Shown: positions 31,991 to 42,620 of the stretch, in pieces | How the letters are laid out: each line of letters opens with the position of its first letter | Numbering within the stretch: position 1 is the stretch's first letter | Assembly (NCBI RefSeq): GCF_008801695.1 | Contig: NZ_VZPF01000006.1 | Coordinates: 1 to 64,000 of the forward strand | Origin: Pantoea stewartii subsp. stewartii | Lineage (GTDB): Bacteria; Pseudomonadota; Gammaproteobacteria; Enterobacterales; Enterobacteriaceae | Direction of reading: 5' to 3' | Length of the DNA: 64,000 nucleotides | Made by a program: the position numbers and the translations under genes | Notes under the pieces: generated by a model | Database searches by the model: none | Told to the model about the DNA's origin: nothing | Seen by the model: only the letters and a program-made list of their open reading frames with translations

Positions 31991-34077
31991 TGTTTGCCAC
32001 CGATGGTTGCGGTCATGCGAATCTGACGGTTATCGCTTAATTCCATATTGGACAGCACCACCAGCTGCGGCATGTTACGGCGCAGGAAGCGTGCCAGTAA
32101 GGCGCGTAACGGATGATTGACCAGCAGGACAGGCGGCGCGCCCATCATTTCCTGCCGTTGCAGGGCCTCCTGCGTCTGGGCTAACAGCCGATCGGCCAGG
32201 CCTGGCTCAAGTCCGCCACCGCCCTGCAAGGCCTGCAGCAGCAGGCGCTCCAGTGTCGCATCCAGGCCAATCACCTGCACTTCACCCGTGCCCGGGAACC
32301 ACTGCTGCGTAATCGCTCTGCCCAGCGCCACGCGCACCACGCTGGTGAGTTCCTGCGGATCGCTTTGAACCGGCGCATGCTCTGCCAGGGTTTCAATAAT
32401 GGTGCGCATATCACGAATCGAAACGCGCTCAACCAGCAGGTTCTGCAGGACTTTGTGCAGCGTTGTCAGCGTAATCACGCCAGGCACTAAATCTTCGGTC
32501 AGTTTCGGCATCTCTGAGGAGACGCGGTCCAGCAGTTGCTGCGCTTCCTGACGGCCAAACAACTCACTGGCGTACTGGCCAATCAGATGATTAAGGTGCG
32601 TCGCCACAACGGTACTGGCTTCTACTACGGTAAAGCCCTGAATCTGGGCCTGCTCTTTGAGCGCACCGTCAATCCACACCGCCGCCAGGCCAAAGGCAGG
32701 ATCGACGGTTGCTTCACCCGGCAAGGTACCCGTGGCTGTGCCGGGGTTAATCGCCATCCAGCGTCCGGGATAGGCATCACCGCTGCCGATCTCCACGCCT
32801 TTCATTAAAATGCGGTAGCGCGCGGGTGGCAATTCCATGTTGTCACGGATATGCACCACCGGCGGCAGAAAGCCGACATCCTGCGCCACTTTTTTACGGA
32901 TACTGCGGATACGACCAAGCAACTCACCGTTCTGGTTGTGATCGACCATCGGAATCAGGCGGTAACCCACTTCCATGCCCAGCGTGTCTTCAAGCTGCAC
33001 ATCAGTCCAGGAGGCTTCGGCAGAGGCAGGCGTTTCCATGGATTTTGCGATGCTGCTCGGCGATTCGACATTCTTCTTCGGCTGCATCTCGCGGCCACGT
33101 AACCACGCCAGCCCCAGTAAGGCCGCCGTAAACAGCAGGAACACAAAGTTAGGCATGCCCGGCACAAGCCCCAGCAAACCGATTACGCCGGCACTCAGCA
33201 TGAGGACGCGCGGATCTTTGAACAGTTGCCCGACCATCTGCTCGCCGACGTCCTGGTCGGTTGCCACGCGCGTCACGATAAAACCCGCCGCGGTAGAGAT
33301 GACCAGCGCAGGGATTTGTGCGACCAGACCGTCACCGATGGTTAACAGCGTATAGGTTTCTGCCGCGTGGCCCGCATCCATACCATGCTGAACGATCCCC
33401 ACCAGTAAACCACCGATCACGTTGATGACCATGATCAAAATACCGGCGATGGCATCCCCGCGTACAAACTTACTGGCACCGTCCATCGAACCGTAAAAGT
33501 CCGCTTCCTGAGTCACTTCGGCGCGACGACGCTTCGCTTCATCTTCGCCAATCAGACCCGCATTCAGGTCGGCGTCGATAGCCATCTGCTTACCCGGCAT
33601 CCCGTCAAGCACAAAGCGCGCACCCACTTCGGCGATACGGCCCGCACCTTTGGTGATAACCATAAAGTTGATGATCACCAGGATGATAAACACCACGATC
33701 CCGATGGCGAAGTTTCCGCCAACCAGGAAGTGGCCAAAGGCTTCCACCACCCGTCCCGCCGCCGCGGCACCGGTATGCCCTTCCAGCAAAATAATACGCG
33801 TAGAGGCTACGTTCAGCGACAGGCGCAGCAGGGTCGAAAACAGCAGAATGGTGGGAAAGGCCGCAAACTCCAGCGTGCGCTGGGTAAACATGGCGACCAG
33901 CAGCACCATAATCGACAAGGCAATGTTAAAGGTAAACAGCAGATCAAGGATAAACGGCGGTAAGGGCAGAACCATCATCGACAAAATCATGATGATCAGC
34001 ACCGGACCCGCAAGGACCTGCCATTGCATGTCTTTGAAGTTGCCTGGAAGGCGTAGTTTAGCGGCCAGATTAGCCAT
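31987..34077 (-). CDS. flhA: Flagellar type III export gate protein FlhA
   Basis: A 696-residue export apparatus protein. The first ~330 residues hold about eight TM helices with the FHIPEP signature region (RIAEVGARFVLDGMPGKQMAIDAD), and the C-terminal cytosolic domain forms the nonameric docking ring for substrates and chaperones. The ATG at 34077 (MANLAAKLRLPG) lies inside the end of flhB, overlapping it by 8 bp, so the genes are coupled. The linker (about 345-370, Lys/Ser/Ala-rich) differs from E. coli. Confidence 0.97.
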   Translation of the reverse strand: MANLAAKLRLPGNFKDMQWQVLAGPVLIIMILSMMVLPLPPFILDLLFTFNIALSIMVLLVAMFTQRTLEFAAFPTILLFSTLLRLSLNVASTRIILLEGHTGAAAAGRVVEAFGHFLVGGNFAIGIVVFIILVIINFMVITKGAGRIAEVGARFVLDGMPGKQMAIDADLNAGLIGEDEAKRRRAEVTQEADFYGSMDGASKFVRGDAIAGILIMVINVIGGLLVGIVQHGMDAGHAAETYTLLTIGDGLVAQIPALVISTAAGFIVTRVATDQDVGEQMVGQLFKDPRVLMLSAGVIGLLGLVPGMPNFVFLLFTAALLGLAWLRGREMQPKKNVESPSSIAKSMETPASAEASWTDVQLEDTLGMEVGYRLIPMVDHNQNGELLGRIRSIRKKVAQDVGFLPPVVHIRDNMELPPARYRILMKGVEIGSGDAYPGRWMAINPGTATGTLPGEATVDPAFGLAAVWIDGALKEQAQIQGFTVVEASTVVATHLNHLIGQYASELFGRQEAQQLLDRVSSEMPKLTEDLVPGVITLTTLHKVLQNLLVERVSIRDMRTIIETLAEHAPVQSDPQELTSVVRVALGRAITQQWFPGTGEVQVIGLDATLERLLLQALQGGGGLEPGLADRLLAQTQEALQRQEMMGAPPVLLVNHPLRALLARFLRRNMPQLVVLSNMELSDNRQIRMTATIGGKQ

Positions 34078-35221
34078 CGTTTTTGCTCTCTCCTGCAAAG
34101 TCCATCTCTGCCGGGACCGGCAGGTCTTTAGGTTTTACGGGCACCAGGCCACCTTCGCGCTTCCAGCGGCGAAGCTGCCAGACCCAGGCCAACACTTCCG
34201 CGACGGCCGCATAAAGGGCGCCAGGAATGTGTTGCCCGATTTCGGTATGACGGTATAACGCACGCGCCAGCGGCGGTGCTTCCAGAACCGGAATGCGGTG
34301 TTCTGCGCCCAGTTCACGAATGCGTAAGGCGATCTCGCCAGCGCCTTTGGCAATAACCTTGGGCGCACTCATTTTCTTCTCGTTATATTGCAGCGCAACC
34401 GAATAGTGTGTTGGGTTGGTAACGATCACGTCGGCCTTGGGCACATCGGCCATCATGCGACGACGGGCTGCCGCACGCATCTGCTGACGAATGCGCCCTT
34501 TCACGTGCGGGTCACCTTCCTGCTGCTTGTGCTCATCGCGAATTTCCTGACGTGACATCCGCAATTTTTTAAAGTGGCTGTAAAGCTGCCAGAAAACGTC
34601 GTATCCCACCATGGGGATCAGGCCGAGCATAACCAGCGCACAACAGATAGCGATCATGTCCATGCCATGGATCAGGGCTGTGGTCGGCGACTCGGCAATC
34701 AGCCGAAGCATATCGGGCCAGTGCGTCCAGATGTACCAGCCTGCCACGCAGCCCACCAGAATGGTTTTCAGAATGCCTTTAAACAGCTCCGTCCAGGCCT
34801 GCGCGGCGAACATGCGTTTGAAGCCTGGCAACGGGTTCAGCTTGCTAAAATCCACTTTGATGGATTTGCCGCTGATGACCACGCCGCCCAGCAGCATCGG
34901 TGAAGCAATGGCCACCAGAACCAGCCCGCCCAGAAGCGGCAGAAGCGCGGCAATAGCCTGCATGATCAGATTACCGACGTGGGCGATGATAATTTTGTCA
35001 TCGGTCACCATGCCGTGGTCGAAACTGAGTCCGGTTGACACCATTGCCGCCAGTCGATGGGCCATTGCCGTTCCGCCAACCCATAAAATCATGATGCCTG
35101 CCAACAGCATCAATAGTGAGGTTAACTCGCGCGAACGCGGAATCTGGCCCTCTTCACGCGCTTTTTCAAGTCGGTGGGCCGTGGCCGATTCTGTTTTGTC
35201 CTCATCACTGTTTTCTGACAC
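34070..35221 (-). CDS. flhB: Flagellar export switch protein FlhB
   Basis: A 383-residue protein, 382 in E. coli. Four TM helices, then a cytoplasmic domain that self-cleaves at NPTH (VTNPTHYSVALQY) to switch export from rod/hook to filament substrates. The start is taken as GTG at 35221 (MSENSDEDKTE), preceded by CGAGG and matching E. coli MSDESDDKTE; the frame upstream to 35263 has no homology. First gene of flhBAE; an FlhDC-dependent promoter is expected in 35222-35411 but was not pinpointed. Confidence 0.95.
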   Translation of the reverse strand: MSENSDEDKTESATAHRLEKAREEGQIPRSRELTSLLMLLAGIMILWVGGTAMAHRLAAMVSTGLSFDHGMVTDDKIIIAHVGNLIMQAIAALLPLLGGLVLVAIASPMLLGGVVISGKSIKVDFSKLNPLPGFKRMFAAQAWTELFKGILKTILVGCVAGWYIWTHWPDMLRLIAESPTTALIHGMDMIAICCALVMLGLIPMVGYDVFWQLYSHFKKLRMSRQEIRDEHKQQEGDPHVKGRIRQQMRAAARRRMMADVPKADVIVTNPTHYSVALQYNEKKMSAPKVIAKGAGEIALRIRELGAEHRIPVLEAPPLARALYRHTEIGQHIPGALYAAVAEVLAWVWQLRRWKREGGLVPVKPKDLPVPAEMDFAGESKNDG

Positions 35222-35411
35222 CACAAACCTCGGTTGGCAGGAATTCTGAGCATAGAATGCCAAATTTGAGTTTGGTTAAAGCGTGGATAAAACGTGAAAA
35301 ACACATGCTCTTTCACGGATAGCAAAAGAGAAAAGCGGAGTGGCCCGCGGTGAGCAGGCCACTTTTCAGAAGGGACCATCGCAATGTCGCGATGGCGAGA
35401 CAGCCAGGTGA

Positions 35412-36053
35412 TTAGAAACCGAGGCTGTCCAGCAGGTCATCTACCTGATCCTGGTTCGCAACAATGCCAGGGGCGGCAGCGTTAACCTGAGGACCGTTAA
35501 GCAGCGTAGTGCCAACCTGACGTTTTTCGGCGCTCACTTCTGGCATGTTTTCCAGCAGCACCATTAACAGCTGGCGCTCGATCTCCTGAATCACATCCAT
35601 CATGCGTTTGATCACCTGACCGGTGAGATCCTGGAAATCCTGCGCCATCATGATGTCGAGCAACTGCTTGTTAGTAAAAGAGGTGTGCTCAGGCACTTCC
35701 CCTAAATACTGACGCGTATCCGTCACCAGCTCGCGCGCATCGGCAAGTTCAATAGGATTCTCAAACCATGCATCCCAGCGTCCTTTAAGCGCAATCGCTC
35801 CCGCTTCCATTTTGTCCTGGTGCGGTTGCGCTGCTTCGACGCTGTTCAGCGCCCGGTCGGCCGCCTGAGCGGTCTTTTGCACTACATAGTCCAGACGATC
35901 ACGGGCGTCAGGAATGGCTTCAGCAGCTTCTGCAATGGCCTGATCCAGCCCCAGCTCACGCAAACTATCACGCAGCATGCGTGTCAGTGAACCGATGCGG
36001 GAAATGATATCTTGTGCCGCGGCTTGCTCAGCTGATTTCGGAAGGTCGCTCAT
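35412..36053 (-). CDS. cheZ: CheY-P phosphatase CheZ
   Basis: A 213-residue protein that dephosphorylates CheY-P at the receptor array. The long helical hairpin with catalytic Asp/Gln region ([21 protein letters not shown]) and the C-terminal CheY-binding peptide ([12 protein letters not shown]) are intact. ATG at 36053 follows AAGGAGA; GTG at 36056 is possible. Last gene of the receptor-cheRBYZ operon. A small hairpin (AGTGGCC / GGCCACT) about 60 bp downstream may terminate it. Confidence 0.97.
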   Translation of the reverse strand: MSDLPKSAEQAAAQDIISRIGSLTRMLRDSLRELGLDQAIAEAAEAIPDARDRLDYVVQKTAQAADRALNSVEAAQPHQDKMEAGAIALKGRWDAWFENPIELADARELVTDTRQYLGEVPEHTSFTNKQLLDIMMAQDFQDLTGQVIKRMMDVIQEIERQLLMVLLENMPEVSAEKRQVGTTLLNGPQVNAAAPGIVANQDQVDDLLDSLGF

Positions 36054-36062
36054 CACATCTCC

Positions 36063-36452
36063 TTACATACCCAGTTTTTCAAAAATTTTGCCCAGCTTCT
36101 CTTCAAGCGTGGCGGCCGTAAACGGCTTAACGACATAGCCGCTTGCACCTGCCTGAGCGGCAGCAATGATGTTTTCTTTTTTCGCTTCAGCCGTCACCAT
36201 CAACACAGGCAGACTGGCCATGGCCGCATCTGCGCGAATGGTCTGCAGCAGTTGCAGGCCATCCATGTTAGGCATGTTCCAGTCGGAGATAACGAAATCG
36301 AAACCACCTGCCTTGAGTTTGGTTAACGCATCGACGCCGTCTTCCGCTTCTTCTACGTTATTGAAGCCCAGCTCTTTCAGCAGGTTACGGACAATACGAC
36401 GCATCGTATTGAAGTCGTCCACCACTAAAAAGCGCATATTTTTGTCAGCCAT
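36063..36452 (-). CDS. cheY: Chemotaxis response regulator CheY
   Basis: A 129-residue single receiver domain, E. coli length. The acidic pocket VVDDF, phosphoacceptor Asp in [12 protein letters not shown], Thr in VTAEAKKEN and Lys in VVKPFTA are all present. Phosphorylated by CheA, it binds FliM to cause clockwise rotation. Nine bp before cheZ. Confidence 0.98.
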   Translation of the reverse strand: MADKNMRFLVVDDFNTMRRIVRNLLKELGFNNVEEAEDGVDALTKLKAGGFDFVISDWNMPNMDGLQLLQTIRADAAMASLPVLMVTAEAKKENIIAAAQAGASGYVVKPFTAATLEEKLGKIFEKLGM

Positions 36453-36491
36453 ATCTACTCCTGTGTTATCTCGCCCGGCAGGACGGGCCTG

Positions 36492-37541
36492 TTAAATACG
36501 CAATGCCTGTCCGGCGCTAATTTTCGCCAGCATGTGCTGGCTGATGTTGCTTAAATCCACTACTTCGCTCACACCGCCGCTGGCTATCGCCTCGCGTGGC
36601 ATGCCAAAAACGACACAACTTGCTTCATTTTGCGCGATGGTCCAGGCGCCGGCACGATGCATTTCCAGCATGCCTGCTGCCCCATCGTTACCCATACCGG
36701 TCAGGATCACGCCAACGGCATTTCGCCCGGCGTTGATCGCCACCGATTTAAACAACACATCGACTGACGGTTTATGACGGTTAACTGGCGGACCGTCGTT
36801 CAGTTTCACGACATAATTCGCACCACTGCGACCCAGCTCCATGTGCATCGCGCCGGGCGCGATATAAGCATGGCCAGGAAGAATACGCTCACCATCTTCG
36901 GCCTCTTTCACCGTAATCTGGCAGAGCTTGTTTAGCCGCTCGGCAAACGAACGGGTAAATCCCGGTGGCATATGTTGCGTAATCAGCAGCGCAGGGCTGG
37001 TGGCCGGTAGCGGCTGCAATACGTGGCGGATGGCTTCTGTACCGCCCGTAGATGAACCAATCGCAATCAGCTTTTCACTACTCAGCAGCGGACCGGCTTT
37101 CAGCGTGACCGGGGCAGGCATGGTGGTGCGCACATGCAGACGTGCCCGGGCAGCCGCGCGAATTTTATCGCCAATCATCTGGCTGTAAGCCAGCATACCT
37201 TCACGAATGCCTAGCTGTGGTTTGGTCACGAAATCCACCGCACCGAGCTCGAGCGCGCGCAGCGTGATTTCTGAACCCTGCCCCGTCAGTGATGACACCA
37301 TCACGACCGGCATCGGGCGAAGACGCATCAGTTTTTCAAGAAAATCCAGTCCATCCATGCGCGGCATTTCAACATCCAGCGTCAACACCTGCGGATTAAA
37401 CTGTTTAATTAAATCGCGGGCCACTAATGGATCCGGGGCCGTCGCCACCATTTCCATATCAGGATGACTGTTGATGATTTCTGTCATCAGTTGCCGCATC
37501 AGCGCAGAGTCATCTACGCACATCACGGTAATTTTGCTCAT
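36492..37541 (-). CDS. cheB: Receptor methylesterase/deamidase CheB
   Basis: A 349-residue adaptation enzyme: receiver domain ([19 protein letters not shown]) and C-terminal esterase with the catalytic Ser in [10 protein letters not shown], His in [11 protein letters not shown] and Asp in [11 protein letters not shown]. It removes receptor methyl groups when phosphorylated by CheA. Two ATGs abut (37544, 37541); the second gives the E. coli MSKI start and better spacing from AAGGAAAG. It overlaps the cheR stop. Confidence 0.97.
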   Translation of the reverse strand: MSKITVMCVDDSALMRQLMTEIINSHPDMEMVATAPDPLVARDLIKQFNPQVLTLDVEMPRMDGLDFLEKLMRLRPMPVVMVSSLTGQGSEITLRALELGAVDFVTKPQLGIREGMLAYSQMIGDKIRAAARARLHVRTTMPAPVTLKAGPLLSSEKLIAIGSSTGGTEAIRHVLQPLPATSPALLITQHMPPGFTRSFAERLNKLCQITVKEAEDGERILPGHAYIAPGAMHMELGRSGANYVVKLNDGPPVNRHKPSVDVLFKSVAINAGRNAVGVILTGMGNDGAAGMLEMHRAGAWTIAQNEASCVVFGMPREAIASGGVSEVVDLSNISQHMLAKISAGQALRI

Positions 37542-38413
37542 CATCTTTCCTTCGTCAGTCCATAAACGGTTTGCCCACGCAGCCAGAACTCTTTACTAAT
37601 CTGGCTAAAGTTTTCTGAGTGTCCGGCGAACAGGATGCCGCCAGGCTTAAGCAGTGGAACAAAACGACGTAGAATTTTTTCTTGTGTTTCTTTATCGAAA
37701 TAGATCATTACGTTACGGCAGAAAATGGCATCGAACGGACCCGGCAGGTTCCAGTCGTTGGCCAGCAAATTCAGCTGACTGAAATTCACCATATTCGCCA
37801 GTTCGGGGCGCACACGCACCATGCCAGCATGCGGGCCCGTACCCCGCAAAAAGAAACGTTGTAGCTGTGCAGGCGACAGCGTCCGTAATTCTTCCTGGCG
37901 GTAAACGCCCGCCACGGCTTTTTCCAGAACCTGGGTATCGATATCACTGGCATGGACCTGGAATTTACCGGGTCCGGTTCCCAGCGTTTCGGCCAGGGTA
38001 ATCGCGATAGAGTAAGGTTCTTCGCCCGTTGAGGCGGCCGTGCTCCAGACGCTGAAATTGCCCTGACGTTTACGTGCATGTTCCGCCAGGATAGGAAAAT
38101 GGTGCGCCTCGCGGAAAAAAGCGGTCAGGTTAGTGGTCAGAGCGTTGATAAACGCCTGCCACTCAGCACTGTTAGGATCGTTCTCCAGCAGGGCCAGGTA
38201 GCGACCAAAATCATCAATATTCAGCGTGCGCAGACGACGTACCAGACGGTTGTAAACCATCTCGCGCTTATGATCGGCCAGCACGATACCCGCGCGCTGA
38301 TAGATGAGCTGGCTGATACGGCGAAAATGGGTATCGGAGAGGGGCAGCCGCTGCACCATCTGTGAGAGCAGCGTTGTCGCCTCTGGTTGATCTAATAACG
38401 TCGATTTCTTCAT
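37541..38413 (-). CDS. cheR: Receptor methyltransferase CheR
   Basis: A 290-residue SAM-dependent glutamate methyltransferase: N-terminal helical domain, then the catalytic fold ([33 protein letters not shown]). In enterics the beta-subdomain docks on the receptor C-terminal pentapeptide NWETF. Notably neither receptor encoded upstream has an intact pentapeptide, so CheR here would depend on other receptors for tethering. Coupled to cheB by overlapping stop/start. Confidence 0.96.
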   Translation of the reverse strand: MKKSTLLDQPEATTLLSQMVQRLPLSDTHFRRISQLIYQRAGIVLADHKREMVYNRLVRRLRTLNIDDFGRYLALLENDPNSAEWQAFINALTTNLTAFFREAHHFPILAEHARKRQGNFSVWSTAASTGEEPYSIAITLAETLGTGPGKFQVHASDIDTQVLEKAVAGVYRQEELRTLSPAQLQRFFLRGTGPHAGMVRVRPELANMVNFSQLNLLANDWNLPGPFDAIFCRNVMIYFDKETQEKILRRFVPLLKPGGILFAGHSENFSQISKEFWLRGQTVYGLTKER

Positions 38414-38495
38414 CTTTGCACCTGGCCTGAACTACACCTGTTAAACGTCTGCTGCTATGCCCAACCGCACATCAGCGGTTGGGCCATCCAGGCAA

Positions 38496-40172
38496 TTAGA
38501 AGGTTTCCCGGTTCTCATCACTGCGTGATGAGGGTTGGCGAATGCCCTCTGACGGACTTTCTAAACGTAAACTTTTTGCCGCCGTTGTCTTGTTAACAGC
38601 CTGCGTGACAATTTCTTTACCAATATTGAAGACAGAAACCGCTTGTTTTAAGTTGCTGGCCTGATCTTCCAGTGCCGCAGCCGCGGCGGCCGACTCTTCA
38701 ACCAGCGAGGCGTTCTGCTGTGTCACGCGATCCATCTCGGTCACGGCCAGGCCAACCTGGTCGATGCCACGGCTCTGTTCGTCTGAAGCAGAGGCAATCT
38801 CTCCCATGATGTCGGTGACGCGTGTGACGGCGCTGACGATTTCGTTCATGGTATCGCCTGCGCTTTCAACCAGGACTGAACCGGTATTCACGCGACTGAC
38901 GGAGTCCTCAATCAGCCCTTTAATCTCTTTCGCCGCCTGTGCACTGCGCTGTGCAAGATTGCGCACCTCACCGGCAACCACCGCAAAGCCACGGCCCTGC
39001 TCACCTGCGCGTGCCGCTTCCACGGCCGCATTCAGTGCCAGGATATTGGTCTGGAAAGCAATGCCATCAATCACGCTGGTGATATCGGCAATTTTTCTGG
39101 AACTGCCCGCAATTTCTTTCATCGTGGTCACGACACCGTCCACCACTTTGCCGCCCTGCTGTGCGGTTTCAGAGGCATTCAGCGCCAGCGTCGACGCCTG
39201 ACGGGCATTTTCAGCATTTTGCTTCACGGTCGCGGTAAGCTGTTCCATGCTGGCAGCGGTTTGCTCCAGCGAAGCCGCCTGCTGCTCTGTTCGCGACGAC
39301 AGATCGTTATTCCCTACGGCAATTTCGCTGGCGCCGGTATAGATCGCATCGGCCCCATCACGGACGGTGCTGACCGTACGGACCAGTTCACGTTGCATCT
39401 CCTGCAGAGACGTCAGCAAATCGCCAATTTCATTACGTACGGTAATGGCGATAGGCTGCGTCAGGTCACCCCGTGCGATATGCTGGATATGATCGATGCT
39501 CTGTTTTAACGGGCGAATCAGCAGGCTGCGCATAAGATTCCACACCAGCACGATCACCAGCAGCGTAACGACCAGCGTCCCCGCAACCAGCATAATCATG
39601 CGCTGATAAGCGGCATTATTGGCATCGATGCCTTTCTGGCTTAGTACCAGGTTGTAGTTAAGCCAGTCGTCATAATCTTTTTGGAATTTGTCCTGATAAC
39701 TTTGTGTCGGCTGATCAACAAACCCTTTAAAGTTGCCGTTGCGCAGAAACACAATCAGTTCCGCCAGACCATCGTGGAATTGTTTGTAATTGGCCTGTAG
39801 CGTCAGCACGTTAGCCGCACTTTTTCCTTTCTCTGACAGGTTGGCATTGAATAATTCATAGCCCTTTTCAGCCTGTTTCAGCTCACTGTCAGCCAGCGCC
39901 ACCAGCTCTTTTACGGTGGCTCCCGAACCTGCCATCTGCCCATCCTGCAAATAACGAATGCCCGCACGGTTTAAGGTATTACGTGCCTGGACAAGCGCAA
40001 CCCATGACGTTCCCATGGCGCGTTGCAAGGTGCTAAGACGCTGGTTATAAGCAAAGTTTTCTTTATCTTCCGTAACCGTTTTGAAAAATACCCCACCCGA
40101 GAAAACCTGCAGCAAGGCAAAAAGCCCCAGTACACACAGGAGGCCGGTGACAACGCGTACTCGACTAAACAT
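38496..40172 (-). CDS. Tsr-like methyl-accepting chemotaxis protein (C-terminal NRETF)
   Basis: A 558-residue transmembrane receptor: TM1 (about 7-30), a periplasmic four-helix bundle with the Tsr serine-pocket motif ([12 protein letters not shown]), TM2 (about 193-215), HAMP, then the signalling coiled coil with the invariant hairpin tip ([24 protein letters not shown]) and methylation helices. ATG at 40172 follows GAGG by 6 nt. The C-terminal tail ends DENRETF instead of the usual ENWETF; the Trp codon TGG is CGG, which should weaken CheR/CheB tethering. Transcribed from the sigma-28 promoter at 40205-40231, heading the cheRBYZ operon. Serine specificity is inferred. Confidence 0.93.
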   Translation of the reverse strand: MFSRVRVVTGLLCVLGLFALLQVFSGGVFFKTVTEDKENFAYNQRLSTLQRAMGTSWVALVQARNTLNRAGIRYLQDGQMAGSGATVKELVALADSELKQAEKGYELFNANLSEKGKSAANVLTLQANYKQFHDGLAELIVFLRNGNFKGFVDQPTQSYQDKFQKDYDDWLNYNLVLSQKGIDANNAAYQRMIMLVAGTLVVTLLVIVLVWNLMRSLLIRPLKQSIDHIQHIARGDLTQPIAITVRNEIGDLLTSLQEMQRELVRTVSTVRDGADAIYTGASEIAVGNNDLSSRTEQQAASLEQTAASMEQLTATVKQNAENARQASTLALNASETAQQGGKVVDGVVTTMKEIAGSSRKIADITSVIDGIAFQTNILALNAAVEAARAGEQGRGFAVVAGEVRNLAQRSAQAAKEIKGLIEDSVSRVNTGSVLVESAGDTMNEIVSAVTRVTDIMGEIASASDEQSRGIDQVGLAVTEMDRVTQQNASLVEESAAAAAALEDQASNLKQAVSVFNIGKEIVTQAVNKTTAAKSLRLESPSEGIRQPSSRSDENRETF

Positions 40173-40204
40173 AGAAACCTCATTCATTAGCAATTCGATT
40201 CTGT

Positions 40205-40231
40205 TTATCGGCCCGCGCAGGCGGAACTTTA
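40205..40231 (-). promoter_or_regulatory. Sigma-28 (FliA) promoter of the Tsr-like receptor and cheRBYZ
   Basis: On the minus strand TAAAGTTC-N11-GCCGATAA matches the FliA consensus TAAAGTTT-N11-GCCGATAA at 15 of 16 positions, 33 bp upstream of the ATG. Confidence 0.92.
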
Positions 40232-40281
40232 CTGACAGCGTGAATTGATCATCACGCTGGCAGTAAAAACTGTCAGAACGC

Positions 40282-41844
40282 TTAAGTACGGGAGATTTTG
40301 AAGACGGAAACGGCCTGGGACAGTGAGCTCGCCTGTTGCTCCAGCGCGGCAGCGGCGGCGGCAGACTCTTCCACCAGCGAGGCGTTCTGTTGCGTCACCG
40401 GATCCATTTCTGTCACCGCCTGCCCCACCTGATCGATACCGCGGCTTTGTTCATCCGATGCCGAGGCAATTTCACCCATGATGTCGGTCACGCGGGTGAC
40501 GGCACCCACAATATTATTCATGGTGCTACCCGCGCTCTCGACCTGCTGCGAACCACTGTCAACACGAGCAACAGAATCTTCAATCAGCCCTTTAATCTCT
40601 TTGGCGGCCTGCGCACTGCGCTGCGCCAGGCTACGTACTTCGCCGGCGACAACCGCGAAGCCACGGCCCTGCTCGCCTGCACGCGCCGCTTCGACGGCGG
40701 CGTTCAACGCCAGGATATTCGTCTGGAAAGCAATACCATCGATCACACTGATAATGTCAGCGATTTTCCTGGAACTGTCTGCAATTTCTTTCATTGTGCT
40801 GACGACGCCATCCACAACTTTGCCACCCTGCAAGGCGGTTTCAGATGCGGTATGGGCGAGTTGTGAAGCCTGACGCGCATTATCCGCATTTTGTTTCACC
40901 GTGGCGGTCAGTTGCTCCATGCTGGCGGCGGTCTGCTCAAGCGAGGCCGCCTGCTCTTCCGTGCGTGCGGACAAATCGTTATTGCCCGCGGCGATTTCGC
41001 TGGCACCCGTAAAGATCGCATCGCAACCGCTGCGGACTTCACCCACCGTTGTCACCAGAGATTGTTGCATCTCACGGATACCGGCGGCCAGTTGGCTCAT
41101 CTCATTACGGCCTTCTACCTTCACTGGCTGCGTCAGATCACCGGAGGCAATCGTGCGGATATCCACCAGCAGACGTTGCAGGGGATAAATCAGCACCTGG
41201 CGCAGGCCAAACCAGCAACCGATGATCACCACGACCACCAGGGCGCCGACCATGCCCAGCAACCAAATCATCTGAGTAAAGGCTTGCTGGTTTTGTTCTG
41301 CACCGTGGGAAGACAGCTCGCTCTGCTTAAGACGCCAGGCCGTATAGGTGGCCTGCATGGCCTGTTGCTTCTGTTCAATGTTCTGTTTGAACATGCCTTC
41401 CAGATCTTTGGCTTTCAGGCTGGCGATCATCCCGCGCAGACCGGTCAGATAGGCGGCAAAATGGTTTTGTAACTGATCGCGCATTTCGGTATCCGCGCCT
41501 GGCGTTTCCGGAATGGCATTAAACTCGGCAAGATACTGCTCACCTTTATTGGCTTCGCTAATGGCTTTGTCCGTCAGGCTGTCCAGCTGACCGCCGTTCA
41601 TTTGCGATGCCAGACTGGTTTGTAACCGCAACATGGCGCGGTTGAGCGTAGTACGTGACTGGTTCAGAGCCATATAGGCATCCGTCATGGCCGCCACGTT
41701 GCGTGTTGAAATCTGCGACAAGGCAAACGCCGCTTTATCATTATTGAGCGCTGACCAAAACAGGCTGCCTGACAGCAGTTGCAGGGCACCGAAAAGCATC
41801 AGTACCGTAATCAGACTGGTCACCACTTTTATCCGTTTTAACAT
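40282..41844 (-). CDS. Methyl-accepting chemotaxis protein without C-terminal tail
   Basis: A 520-residue Tsr/Tar-type receptor: TM1 (about 8-31), periplasmic bundle with an amino-acid-pocket-like [15 protein letters not shown]2 (about 187-211), HAMP and the conserved hairpin tip. It ends right after the signalling helix ([10 protein letters not shown]), lacking the flexible linker and NWETF pentapeptide found in high-abundance receptors, so it resembles low-abundance receptors that rely on neighbours for adaptation. An Arg conserved before the second methylation helix is Pro ([10 protein letters not shown]), unusual in a continuous coiled coil. Ligand not predictable. Own sigma-28 promoter upstream. 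Confidence 0.92.
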   Translation of the reverse strand: MLKRIKVVTSLITVLMLFGALQLLSGSLFWSALNNDKAAFALSQISTRNVAAMTDAYMALNQSRTTLNRAMLRLQTSLASQMNGGQLDSLTDKAISEANKGEQYLAEFNAIPETPGADTEMRDQLQNHFAAYLTGLRGMIASLKAKDLEGMFKQNIEQKQQAMQATYTAWRLKQSELSSHGAEQNQQAFTQMIWLLGMVGALVVVVIIGCWFGLRQVLIYPLQRLLVDIRTIASGDLTQPVKVEGRNEMSQLAAGIREMQQSLVTTVGEVRSGCDAIFTGASEIAAGNNDLSARTEEQAASLEQTAASMEQLTATVKQNADNARQASQLAHTASETALQGGKVVDGVVSTMKEIADSSRKIADIISVIDGIAFQTNILALNAAVEAARAGEQGRGFAVVAGEVRSLAQRSAQAAKEIKGLIEDSVARVDSGSQQVESAGSTMNNIVGAVTRVTDIMGEIASASDEQSRGIDQVGQAVTEMDPVTQQNASLVEESAAAAAALEQQASSLSQAVSVFKISRT

Positions 41845-41880
41845 CTTTTTCCCCGACTAAATAAGTAACGTGCAGGGGCT

Positions 41881-41907
41881 GTATCGGCGGCAACGCAGGA
41901 TGTTTTA
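41881..41907 (-). promoter_or_regulatory. Sigma-28 promoter of the tail-less receptor
   Basis: On the minus strand TAAAACAT-N11-GCCGATAC: the -10 matches 7 of 8 FliA consensus positions, the -35 keeps TAAA. It lies 37 bp before the receptor ATG. Confidence 0.75.
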
Positions 41908-42064
41908 GCCATTTCGCTTTTTAAAAGGGGTTCAAATGACTTTTGTAATTATTGAAACCAGAGCAATATGCTAATCCTGGAGCAGGATCACAGACAGCGT
42001 GTTTTTTGAAAGGTCGACGGGTGAAGGAAAGGCGGTGATGACAGGTTCGGCGTGCAGAATAACA

Positions 42065-42092
42065 ACACGGGCCAGCGTTGGCTGGCCCGTGT
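42065..42092 (-). terminator. Rho-independent terminator of cheW
   Basis: A 12-bp perfect stem ACACGGGCCAGC / GCTGGCCCGTGT with a 4-nt loop and TTGTTATT following on the minus strand, 8 bp past the cheW stop. It ends the motAB-cheAW operon. Confidence 0.88.
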
Positions 42093-42099
42093 TTAACGA

Positions 42100-42597
42100 T
42101 TACGCGGTACGCAGGTTGTCGACCAGCGCCATCTCTTCGCTGCTCAGCAGCTTTTCGATGTCGACCAGAATCAACATGCGCTCGCCCAGTGCACCCAGAC
42201 CTGTCAGGTACTCTGTTGACATAGTCACAGCGAACTCAGGTGAAGGACGGATCTGTTCCTGCGTCAGCGACAGGACATCCGACACACCGTCAACCACGAT
42301 ACCGACGACGCGGTTTTCGAGATTCAGCACGATCACCACGGTATTTTCGTTGTACTCAACGTCTGGCTGTGAAAACTTCACGCGCAAATCGATGATTGGC
42401 ACGATAACGCCGCGCAGGTTTGTCACGCCGCGAATAAAATCAGGCGTGTTGGCAATGCGGGTTACCTGATCGTAACCACGAATTTCCTGAACCTTCAGAA
42501 TATCGATGCCGTACTCTTCATCACCCAGCGTGAAGACCAGGAACTCCTGTCCAACGGTTTCGCCAGCAATTTTTGTCACGGTTGCCATTCCACTCAT
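42100..42597 (-). CDS. cheW: Chemotaxis coupling protein CheW
   Basis: A 165-residue SH3-like adaptor joining receptors to CheA. Very close to E. coli Che[49 protein letters not shown]. It follows cheA by 23 bp and is last in motAB-cheAW. Confidence 0.97.
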   Translation of the reverse strand: MSGMATVTKIAGETVGQEFLVFTLGDEEYGIDILKVQEIRGYDQVTRIANTPDFIRGVTNLRGVIVPIIDLRVKFSQPDVEYNENTVVIVLNLENRVVGIVVDGVSDVLSLTQEQIRPSPEFAVTMSTEYLTGLGALGERMLILVDIEKLLSSEEMALVDNLRTA

Positions 42598-42620
42598 GTT
42601 ATTTACCCTTTCATTATCAA

